A DNA stretch of 36,716 nt, from positions 1-36,716 of the forward strand of contig CAIKKN010000027.1 of assembly GCA_903827945.1 (NCBI GenBank), read 5' to 3'. A program made the position numbers and the translations under genes. This document shows, in pieces, positions 10,583-17,339 of this stretch. Below the pieces are notes generated by a model. That model was not told where the DNA came from and did not search any database. It worked only from the letters and a program-made list of their open reading frames with translations. Origin of the DNA: an uncultured Actinomycetes bacterium (lineage in GTDB: Bacteria > Actinomycetota > Actinomycetes > Nanopelagicales > Nanopelagicaceae). Each line of letters starts with the position of its first letter. The first letter of the stretch is position 1.

Positions 10583-10644
10583 GTGGTTCTTAAGTTCAAG
10601 TGTTATCAAACCGTTATACAGCGATAGTGGTGAAAAATCACCCC

Positions 10645-10878
10645 TCAGATAGGGTTACTCACGTTTACACCCCATCTAATAGGTCGCAGCAGGTTTGGCC
10701 CATCATCGTGAAAAGTCACACCGTATGCGCCTCGCTTGGCTAATTCATTAACTGTGCGAACTGGGTCAAGTGGCCCACGTGTTGCATCGCCGAAAGGATC
10801 GCGTGCTTGCCAGCCGACGGTCCATAGGCCAAATGTGAACTTATCTGCAGGTGTTGGCTTGTTTGAAGCGCTCGCCAT
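10645..10878 (-). pseudogene. xylA: Truncated relic of xylose isomerase (N-terminal fragment)
   Basis: The 77-residue frame starts with [17 protein letters not shown], continues with [15 protein letters not shown] and reaches [11 protein letters not shown]. This is the N-terminus of the actinobacterial xylose isomerase family, which isomerises D-xylose to D-xylulose and is about 390 residues long. Homology appears to stop around residue 57, immediately after the HDD motif, and the frame ends 20 codons later; nothing resembling the metal-binding or catalytic remainder fits before argS begins at 10569. The start has AAAGAG 5-6 nt upstream, so a short peptide could still be made. I infer a deletion relic caught between argS and a tRNA gene; no xylB or xylose regulator is nearby. 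Confidence 0.8.
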
Positions 10879-10893
10879 CTTTAACTCTTTTCT

Positions 10894-10910
10894 CGCCTCC
10901 TCAAGAGGCG
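10894..10910. repeat. Short perfect hairpin upstream of the xylA relic
   Basis: CGCCTC and GAGGCG pair perfectly around CTCAA, followed on the plus strand by GTTTTGG. It may be a remnant of the old xylA control region or a weak terminator; the T-run is poor. Confidence 0.4.
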
Positions 10911-10979
10911 GTTTTGGATATTGGCTAACTTACCCTTAGCCTTGCCCTTGCGCCAGTAAGATTTTTATTGGGCACGCTC

Positions 10980-11063
10980 GCGGGAGTGGTGAAATGGCAG
11001 ACACGCAGGTCTTAGGAACCTGTGCTTTACGGCGTGTGGGTTCAAGTCCCACCTTCCGCACCA
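10980..11063 (+). tRNA. tRNA-Leu (anticodon UAG)
   Basis: The acceptor strand GCGGGAG (10980-10986) pairs with CTTCCGC (11053-11059) with one G-U. The anticodon stem CAGGT/ACCTG holds loop CTTAGGA with anticodon TAG, which decodes CUA and, by wobble, other CUN leucine codons. A long variable arm marks it as class II (Leu/Ser), the T arm contains GTTCAAGTC, and CCA is encoded. It lies alone on the plus strand between the xylA relic and the regulator gene. Confidence 0.96.
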
Positions 11064-11108
11064 GCAATAAGTTGGGTTCGTTCTAATTACTTTAAGACCT
11101 GAAACAGG

Positions 11109-11885
11109 TTAAATAAAGCCCGCGGCCGCAGGAAAATCTGGCCCGCTCTCCTTAATTCTTTTTTCCTCTTTTGCGTCAGCTAATCTAAATCCAACGCTTC
11201 TAACCACACTGATAACTTCAGGGCCGCCGTGCTCACGAATCTTCTTACGTAGGCGAGATGCATGAGTATCCACGAGCTCATTCGTCCCAAGACCCTGCAT
11301 GACTCCGATTGCTTCAAGAATCTGATTGCGAGTGTAGATTCGCTGTGGATTCTCCATCAGGAGTTGTAAGAATTGATATTCGGTATTTGTTAAATGCAAT
11401 TCTGCTTCATTAACCATAAATAGATGCTGGCTCAAATCCATCTTCAAAGCGCCCCACGTGAGGATATTTGCTCGAGGTGCTCGCTGGCTTTGTCCACGCT
11501 TGATTTGCTGGTTGATACGCGAAGTGAGGATCTTGCTTTCTATTGGCTTGCTGACGTAATCATCAGCTCCTGCAGCCATCACCATCTCTTCGTTAATTAC
11601 TTCCTCACGGCTGGTCAACATGAGAATTGGAACCGTCGAACTCGCGCGAATCCAGCGACAGAGTTCTAGTCCGCGAAGTGGCAGAGAGGCGATATGAATA
11701 ATTACAAGACTAAAATCTCGTTGTTCTAATATTTCTTTTGCCTCAGTTGCTGAGGCGGTGTCATAAACGACAAAACCCATAACTTCAAGGTGTAGCCGAA
11801 CTTCAAGGCGATCGATTGGATTGTCTTCAACGAGAAGCACATTATTTGGTGCTTCATCTAATTCAAAATGATTAATTTCATCCAT
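11109..11885 (-). CDS. OmpR/PhoB-type response regulator lacking the phosphoacceptor Asp
   Basis: The 258-residue protein has a receiver domain (about 14-130) joined to a winged-helix DNA-binding domain (about 140-235, with TNTEYQFLQLLMENPQRIYTR and SRLRKKIREHGG). The receiver keeps the acidic pair E20-D21, the T91-S92 switch and K113-P114, but where the phosphorylated Asp should lie after beta-3 the sequence reads VIIHIASLP (61-69), with no acidic residue. Phosphorylation by a histidine kinase is therefore unlikely. No kinase gene is adjacent. It is read divergently from the MFS exporter across a 385-bp gap, so it might control that exporter, its own promoter, or both; the target is unknown. 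Confidence 0.88.
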   Translation of the reverse strand: MDEINHFELDEAPNNVLLVEDNPIDRLEVRLHLEVMGFVVYDTASATEAKEILEQRDFSLVIIHIASLPLRGLELCRWIRASSTVPILMLTSREEVINEEMVMAAGADDYVSKPIESKILTSRINQQIKRGQSQRAPRANILTWGALKMDLSQHLFMVNEAELHLTNTEYQFLQLLMENPQRIYTRNQILEAIGVMQGLGTNELVDTHASRLRKKIREHGGPEVISVVRSVGFRLADAKEEKRIKESGPDFPAAAGFI

Positions 11886-12270
11886 TCTGGGCCCCAGTTC
11901 CTAAAGCATTTCTCAATTGCGCTGAATTTCGAAAATTGGCCGGATGGAACATCCCATGGGGTTTATCTCTTACTGATGACCATAACACGCAATACTTACG
12001 AATATCCCCCCTCGTTGGCGTCTGCCCCTCTTGTCCTCCGCTACTCCCTCTCGTATTTGCACTGATAAAAGAAATACCTCCAAAAACCTCAACCCGTTGG
12101 AAGAAGATGTGATTTAGCCCATTATTAGGGTGTTCTTAACCAATTTGGCCCAAATAGGGAATGAACTCAGGGCAGAATTCGTTCTCACAAGGAAGACTGG
12201 CGCTCTTTCTTTCCTCACATACCGTCTAAGAGTGCACCGCCGCTATTCTCAAACTTTCATTGGAGTTATT
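11886..12270. promoter_or_regulatory. Divergent intergenic region between regulator and exporter
   Basis: These 385 bp hold no convincing gene. An in-frame extension of the exporter frame back to about 12130 exists but lacks hydrophobic or conserved character. The only structure I see is an inverted repeat GTATTT...AAATAC (12053-12058 and 12072-12077) and the Shine-Dalgarno of the exporter (GGAG, 12262-12265). Promoters for both flanking genes must be here, but I could not place them with confidence. Confidence 0.5.
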
Positions 12271-13752
12271 TTGTCTAAAACATCTAAAGCAGCTAATTCA
12301 GAAATTAACGAAGGCCTTGATCCAAACCGCTGGCGCACGCTTTTCGTCGTCGCGATCTCCCAGCTCATGGTTGTCTTGGATTCCTCGATTGTGAACATAG
12401 CAATTCCTCACGCAAAACATGATCTACATATTTCAAATGCAGATCAGCAGTGGGTCGTAACTGCGTACACATTGGCTTTTGGATCTCTCCTTTTGCTTGG
12501 CGGTCGTATTGGTGATTTCGTAGGCAGAAAAAGAGTTCTGATCATCGGACTTCTTGGTTTTGCTGGCGCATCAGCCCTTGGCGGAATCGCTTCAACTCAA
12601 GCACTTCTCTTTGCTGCTCGAGGATTACAAGGCGTATTTGGTGCTTTGCTTGCACCGGCAGCCCTCGCAATTATCTCTGTGACATTTACCGTTCCAAAAG
12701 AGCGCGCAAGAGCATTCGGCGTAATGGGTGCTATTTCTGGTGGAGGCGCTGCAATCGGCCTCATCCTTGGTGGAACTCTTACCGAGTACTTCTCATGGCG
12801 TTGGTGCTTAACAGTGAACGTTCCAATCGCGATAATCGCTGCGGCACTTGCTCTTAAATATGTACACGAGTCAAAGGCTTCTGGCGATCGTAGTTATGAC
12901 ATCCCTGGAGTCATCACGGCATCAGCAGGTCTCTTCGCACTTGTCTACGGATTTAATCACGCCGCCACAAGCGGTTGGGGTAATTCAACAACACTTGCAC
13001 TATTTATTATTGCTGCAATCCTGCTCGTGGCATTTGTTATTATCGAAAAGATGGTTCCATATCCACTGCTTCCTCTTCGCATCGTTACCGAACGAAATCG
13101 TGGCGGTTCATACTTAGGTTCACTCGTTGTTGGAGCAGGACTCTTCTCAATGTTCCTCTTCCTTGGCTTGTACCTCCAAACAATTCTTGGTTACTCACCT
13201 TTGAAGTCAGGATTCGCATTCTTGCCATTTACTGGCGGAATCATTGTCTTCGCTGGAATTGCATCGCAGTTGCTTCCTAAAATTGGACCAAAGCCATTAA
13301 TGATTCCTGGTCTGGTCGCTGCCGGAATCGGCTTGTTAATGCTCACGCGTATTACACCTGATACTTCATATGTAACTCACGTTCTTCCATCACTGATCAT
13401 TATGTCTAGCGGTATGGCATTGGTCTTTATCCCACTCACAACCACGTCATTACACGCTGTTGGTAATCATGACTCTGGTGTTGCATCAGCAATGATCAAC
13501 ACAAGTCAGCAAATTGGTGGATCTTTGGGAACAGCACTTCTCAATACAATCGCTGCGACAGCAAGCACTACGTACATTGCCTCACACCAAGCACTTGGCA
13601 AGATGGCTACACCAAATGGAATCGTCCATGGATTTACTGAAGCTTTCAAAGTCGGAGCAGCCCTCCTCTTTGCCGGCGCAGTAATCCTCTTCTTCTTTAT
13701 CAATATCGGTAAAGATGCCGTTGTTGAGACAGAAGGCGTTGTAGTCCACTAA
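12271..13752 (+). CDS. MFS drug exporter, DHA2 (14-helix) family
   Basis: This is a proton-driven exporter of the EmrB/QacA type in the cytoplasmic membrane. LDSSIVNIAIP in the first helix, GGRIGDFVGRKR between helices 2 and 3, RGLQGVFGALLAPAA in helix 4 and the antiporter region GGGAAIGLILGG in helix 5 are DHA2 signatures, and about 14 hydrophobic segments fit 493 residues. I choose TTG at 12271 as start because GGAG stands 5 nt upstream and the protein then begins just before helix 1; the longer frame to 12130 would add 47 unlikely residues. The substrate cannot be told from sequence. It faces the unusual response regulator. Confidence 0.9.
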   Translation: MSKTSKAANSEINEGLDPNRWRTLFVVAISQLMVVLDSSIVNIAIPHAKHDLHISNADQQWVVTAYTLAFGSLLLLGGRIGDFVGRKRVLIIGLLGFAGASALGGIASTQALLFAARGLQGVFGALLAPAALAIISVTFTVPKERARAFGVMGAISGGGAAIGLILGGTLTEYFSWRWCLTVNVPIAIIAAALALKYVHESKASGDRSYDIPGVITASAGLFALVYGFNHAATSGWGNSTTLALFIIAAILLVAFVIIEKMVPYPLLPLRIVTERNRGGSYLGSLVVGAGLFSMFLFLGLYLQTILGYSPLKSGFAFLPFTGGIIVFAGIASQLLPKIGPKPLMIPGLVAAGIGLLMLTRITPDTSYVTHVLPSLIIMSSGMALVFIPLTTTSLHAVGNHDSGVASAMINTSQQIGGSLGTALLNTIAATASTTYIASHQALGKMATPNGIVHGFTEAFKVGAALLFAGAVILFFFINIGKDAVVETEGVVVH

Positions 13753-13784
13753 TTTCTTTGATCAAAAAGATTTAGAAACTCGAA

Positions 13785-14483
13785 CTATCGAGAATAGGAA
13801 ACGAACTTTCCAATTTCTTGAAATCCAACCTTTTTATACGCGCTAATCGCAGGCGTATTTGAGGAGAGCACCACAAGATTTATCCGCTCGATTCCTCGGT
13901 CGTAAGAAAGGCCGAGGAGTCCAGCACACACTTTCTGTGAATAACCTCGCCCGCGCATTTTTTCGTGAGTCGCTACGGAAGAGAGCATGTACTCCCCTGA
14001 CTCCCACTCCGTGATCGCAGCGATGGCAGCAATTTCTTCATCTTCATTTCGCACACAACCCCAGAATTGAATCTCTGGATTACCCGGGCGCGCTGAGGAA
14101 TCTGGCGCATGTGTTGATAAGAATTCTTCGATGAATGTGTCATCTTCGAGCAGTTCGATGGAGTAACTCTGCTCTTTAATCAATATCGCGTGTGTCTCCC
14201 ACAGGTGGCGCGGGGTGAAAGTTGGACTTAAAACGTCAATCACCGCTTTGTTTAAATCTTGTGGAAGAGCGAATTCATTCCACTCGGGCAATATCACTGG
14301 ATTTGAGCCGATTCCCAAGCCAAAGAAACCCTCTTTTGTTTTGCGTGTGAAAGAAAGTGAGTTGTCATCCCGGACGGCGCTTACAAACGCTATTTCGGGA
14401 ATCCAAACGCGAGGCACATTGAGTGGCCCACAAAGTTCGAGAGTCCACGCCATGGCTTCTGAGTAGTCAGAAGTGGAGACCAT
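13785..14483 (-). CDS. GNAT-family N-acetyltransferase
   Basis: The C-terminal half (about 120-232) is a GNAT fold: the acetyl-CoA pyrophosphate-binding loop appears as RGRGY at 187-191 after MLSSVATHEKM, and SSNTPAISAYKKVGF is the usual end motif. The N-terminal half is less conserved and may be a degenerate second domain. The substrate is unknown. TAGAGT lies 6 nt before the ATG, so the gene may be leaderless; it also follows the cytochrome operon by 26 bp on the same strand and could be read with it. It converges on the exporter gene. Confidence 0.85.
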   Translation of the reverse strand: MVSTSDYSEAMAWTLELCGPLNVPRVWIPEIAFVSAVRDDNSLSFTRKTKEGFFGLGIGSNPVILPEWNEFALPQDLNKAVIDVLSPTFTPRHLWETHAILIKEQSYSIELLEDDTFIEEFLSTHAPDSSARPGNPEIQFWGCVRNEDEEIAAIAAITEWESGEYMLSSVATHEKMRGRGYSQKVCAGLLGLSYDRGIERINLVVLSSNTPAISAYKKVGFQEIGKFVSYSR

Positions 14484-14509
14484 GGGTGGACTCTATCGAA
14501 GCTGTGTTA

Positions 14510-15442
14510 TTACAACTTACGTGCGTACCATTTTTTCCAAATCAAGCGATGAATTGGAATTTTGTAAGGCAACTTCCGAATGAACGGGAAGATTGGGAAG
14601 AGTGCCAAACAGAGGGTGAGCAGCCCCATGAGGGTCATCACCAATGTATCTGCATTTCCAGATGACTTGAATGGCTCGACCTGATACCAGAGCGAGAAGA
14701 GCCACAACCAAGATTGTCCTGGCCATGATCCAGTTTCATTCATGACACCCCATTGATCGCCACCCAGATGTTGCGCAGCTGCCAACTCACCAAAGTATCC
14801 CTCGCTGTCAGCCAAGAAGAGAAGTGGTTTTGTGAAGTCAGTTGGAAGTGGTGTATCACTTGTAGTCAGTGCGCCATCAAGAGCGCCTGTCTTGGCCATC
14901 ACTAATAGAGCGGAGACCATTTCAGGTACAGGGCCAAATGCATTTGCAGTATCTGCGACAGAGACCGCGTCTGTGGCTTTTCCTAAAGCATCAACATAAG
15001 CAGTTGCCCACTTACCTTGTTGATCGGATGAAGCCTCTTTCCACGCAGTAACTGCATCATTTGCGGCAGGGTCGTTAAGAATTGCCAGAGGCTCAGTAAC
15101 GAAAGATGTCGCTGGATCTACTGGAATTCGAACCCCAGCCCAATCCTGCAATTTCAATGGTCCAAGTGTTGGGCCCTTTGCAGCATTGTTATATGGAGCG
15201 CCGTATCCAGCCGATGTTGTGGTTCCAGCTAATTCGCCAGTTGCTGTTTGAACAAAGTCCGGTGCATTTGTAAGTGCCCAGGATTTAAGTGTTACTGCCT
15301 TTTCATCGGGTGAACTAAAGAATAAAGAAAGTCCGGCTGCAAGCAGCGCGACTACGACAACGGCAATTACGCCTTCTTTAATGATGTCATAAGAACGAAC
15401 TGGTCCGCTCCACTTTTTTGAAGGATCAACTTTCATAACCAT
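14510..15442 (-). CDS. Divergent subunit-IV-like partner of cytochrome b with large extracytoplasmic insert
   Basis: The 310 residues begin with a cytosolic stretch, one helix (about 22-43), then about 185 mostly polar residues that should lie outside the membrane, an amphipathic segment SWLWLFSLWYQV (about 234-245), and a helix at about 256-278 followed by a basic C-terminus. Position, topology near the end, and LWYQVEPFK recall the C-terminal half of cytochrome b (subunit IV, PetD/QcrC), whose PEWYFL...YQ motif forms the quinol-oxidation site, but PEWY itself is not there and the extracytoplasmic insert has no counterpart I recognise. The ATG overlaps the cytochrome b stop (TAATG), with GGAGG 9 nt upstream. 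The family assignment rests mainly on the neighbour and is tentative. Confidence 0.55.
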   Translation of the reverse strand: MVMKVDPSKKWSGPVRSYDIIKEGVIAVVVVALLAAGLSLFFSSPDEKAVTLKSWALTNAPDFVQTATGELAGTTTSAGYGAPYNNAAKGPTLGPLKLQDWAGVRIPVDPATSFVTEPLAILNDPAANDAVTAWKEASSDQQGKWATAYVDALGKATDAVSVADTANAFGPVPEMVSALLVMAKTGALDGALTTSDTPLPTDFTKPLLFLADSEGYFGELAAAQHLGGDQWGVMNETGSWPGQSWLWLFSLWYQVEPFKSSGNADTLVMTLMGLLTLCLALFPIFPFIRKLPYKIPIHRLIWKKWYARKL

Positions 15443-16068
15443 TAGAAAGCACCTCCTTCAATTGTTGCATCATTATCTATTGGTGGAACGACGCCCTTGC
15501 GTCGCACCAAGAGAATGTGCCAAACAACAATAATTCCAACAGCAAGTGGCAAAAGTGCAACGTGCAGCAAAATTGCCTGGCCAGTGTTAAGAGTATTGAA
15601 GAATGCGCCTATTCCCATTGCATTGAATCCATCTTTTGCTTCGGTGGCAATCCACTGAGAATCAAAGTTTGTTTGGATGAGATACCCGGTAAGGGCAGTG
15701 ACGATTGAGGCCATAAATGCAATGACGCCAGTAACCCAAGTTGCTGTGCGCTTTCCGCGCCAGGCGGCCATCCAGAATTTGCCCCAGAGGTGGACAACCA
15801 TGAAGACGAAGAAGAGCTCAACGCTCCACAGATGCATCGAATTCCAGAAGTGTCCAACACTTGAAACGTGCCACCACGCTGGACCCTCAAGAGTGAGAAC
15901 AAGACCTGTTGCAATCAACATCACGAGGGAAGCAATTGTCAGTACACCGAATACATAAATCCACGATGCCACATATGCTGGTTGATTATCAGGAAGAAGA
16001 TCTTCTGGTTGCATGCTTTCCAATGTGGACTTGCGAAGTCTGGCAGTCCAGTTCTTAGAAGAGCTCAT
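15442..16068 (-). CDS. b6-like di-heme cytochrome b (N-terminal four-helix type)
   Basis: This 208-residue integral membrane protein corresponds to the four-helix half of cytochrome b (PetB/QcrB). Two histidine pairs needed for two b hemes are present: H79 and H93 in helix B, H169 and H184 in helix D. Their spacings of 14 and 15 residues are those of b6-type rather than mitochondrial cytochrome b. ALTGYL and the end HILLVRRKGVVPP also match. The LPWD-like motif after GYL is replaced by IQTN, and the Cys that anchors the extra covalent heme in b6 and Bacillus QcrB has no equivalent near residue 39. Expected role: quinone-linked transmembrane electron transfer. Neighbouring genes do not include a Rieske protein or cytochrome c. 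Confidence 0.85.
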   Translation of the reverse strand: MSSSKNWTARLRKSTLESMQPEDLLPDNQPAYVASWIYVFGVLTIASLVMLIATGLVLTLEGPAWWHVSSVGHFWNSMHLWSVELFFVFMVVHLWGKFWMAAWRGKRTATWVTGVIAFMASIVTALTGYLIQTNFDSQWIATEAKDGFNAMGIGAFFNTLNTGQAILLHVALLPLAVGIIVVWHILLVRRKGVVPPIDNDATIEGGAF

Positions 16069-16070
16069 CT

Positions 16071-16238
16071 CTAGTCATCCTTTCCATGTGGAAACGGAAG
16101 AAAAATCGCCATCGCAAAAATCACAAACATCGAAACGATGATGACGAGGTTTCCAACCGATACTTGAAAGGGCCCGATGCCCAAGTAGTGGGCTGGGTGG
16201 TTAAGGTTGATAAGTGCCATATTTAGTGCCGAATGCAT
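16071..16238 (-). CDS. 55-residue single-helix membrane peptide of the cytochrome operon
   Basis: From the ATG at 16238 the product has 55 residues: a short N-terminal part with two His (NLNHPAHYLG), one strong transmembrane helix at about 28-49 and a short charged end HGKDD. A start is chosen here because GGAG (16245-16248) is 6 nt upstream; the frame is open back to 16370 but those extra residues are polar and lack a ribosome-binding site. It ends 2 bp before the cytochrome b ATG. I do not recognise the family; size and placement suggest a small accessory subunit like those around cytochrome b complexes. Confidence 0.65.
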   Translation of the reverse strand: MHSALNMALINLNHPAHYLGIGPFQVSVGNLVIIVSMFVIFAMAIFLPFPHGKDD

Positions 16239-16397
16239 ACGGCTCTCCATTTCAGTTATGAGCAAGGTACTCCGATAAGCGTGAATTGAACCCAGACGAA
16301 GGGTTAATAAAGAGGTATTGCTGAAGACTGGAGTGGTGGCGCTCCTAACATTCCCCTTAGACTCTGACATCCGTTGATTCGAGCAAGTGAGGCAATA

Positions 16398-17339
16398 ATG
16401 GCTGAGAAGAAATTCCTTTCATGGGTTGGATTTAAAGAGGAGACACCAGTGGCGAAAACTGACGTATCAAGTCTGGATTCATCCACCACCGGATCAGTAG
16501 TTGCTCAGGGTTCCCAAAGTAACATCGCACGCATTCGCGAACTTGAAAATCAACTTGCTGAACTTCGCTCACGCAGAGACATCACTAGTCTCACAAAAGA
16601 AGAATTTGAAATCCTGGCTTCTGAAACTGCCATGTCACTTATTAAAACTGCGCAATCTCGTGAAGCTAGAGCCGTTGCAACTGCTCAAAAAGCTCTCAGT
16701 GACAGCAGTCGCTCTGTAAAGGAACTTCTGGAAAGTTCAGAACAGAAGGCGAAAGCGGCGCTTGCCCAAGCAGAGTCACGCGGCCGTAAATATATCGAGG
16801 CAGCGCAGGCTGATGCTGAAGTAAAGCTTGCCGAAGCTCTTAAGGAAGCAGACCACATTATTGCAACGAAGAAACGTGAAGCTTCAGCCCTTGTTGCTTC
16901 TGCCAAACAAGAGGCAGAGGAACTAATCTCGGGGGCTTCAAATGACGTGGCCGATTATCGTGGTTGGCTATCAACGGCCATTGCAGAGGCTGAACGACTT
17001 CACCGAATTCAGGTGCAGTCACTCAGCGCTGCCGAGCAAGCAATTACACAAACTCGTGGTCGTCTTGCAACTGCATTTGAAAAGCTTGCATCTCTCCAAG
17101 TTGATATCAACGACAACCTATCTTCAGATAACTTGCCGAAGTCGAAAAGCTATACTCGAAATGGCGCAGAGGTAAACACAAACGTTGACACGATTCCCGT
17201 TTATGTGAAGAAGAGTGCGGCAAAGAAAGCAGTAGCAAAGAAAACTGTTGCAAAACAGGCCCCGAAGAAAACTGCTAAAAAGGCTGCCAAGAAAGTTGCC
17301 AAGAAGGTCGCAAAGAAGTCTTCTGCAAAACGTAAGTAA
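16398..17339 (+). CDS. DivIVA-like coiled-coil protein with histone-H1-like basic tail
   Basis: The 313 residues form a short head, a long Ala/Glu/Lys-rich coiled coil (about 40-230) of the kind found in DivIVA/Wag31 and F0F1-b-like proteins, a hinge, and a C-terminal tail (about 265-313) built of AKK and KKAAKK steps that looks like histone H1 or the mycobacterial HupB tail. Such tails bind DNA or acidic polymers; the coiled coil would make it oligomeric. No transmembrane helix is seen. The ATG at 16398 has GAGG 5 nt upstream; a TTG eight codons earlier does not. TAGACT at 16358-16363 may be its -10. Its stop overlaps the next ATG (TAATG). Confidence 0.75.
   Translation: MAEKKFLSWVGFKEETPVAKTDVSSLDSSTTGSVVAQGSQSNIARIRELENQLAELRSRRDITSLTKEEFEILASETAMSLIKTAQSREARAVATAQKALSDSSRSVKELLESSEQKAKAALAQAESRGRKYIEAAQADAEVKLAEALKEADHIIATKKREASALVASAKQEAEELISGASNDVADYRGWLSTAIAEAERLHRIQVQSLSAAEQAITQTRGRLATAFEKLASLQVDINDNLSSDNLPKSKSYTRNGAEVNTNVDTIPVYVKKSAAKKAVAKKTVAKQAPKKTAKKAAKKVAKKVAKKSSAKRK

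Noticed and set aside
10980-11063. tRNA-Leu as an integration site
   Set aside because: No integrase or repeat of the tRNA 3' end is found nearby; the adjacent xylA relic alone is not enough.
12130-12270. N-terminal extension of the MFS exporter
   Set aside because: TTG at 12271 with GGAG upstream and hydrophobic start of helix 1 fits the family; the extension is polar and unlike any DHA2 leader.
16071-16370. Longer 99-residue version of the small cytochrome-operon peptide
   Set aside because: The extra N-terminal part is polar, has no ribosome-binding site, and a GGAG 6 nt before the ATG at 16238 supports the short form.
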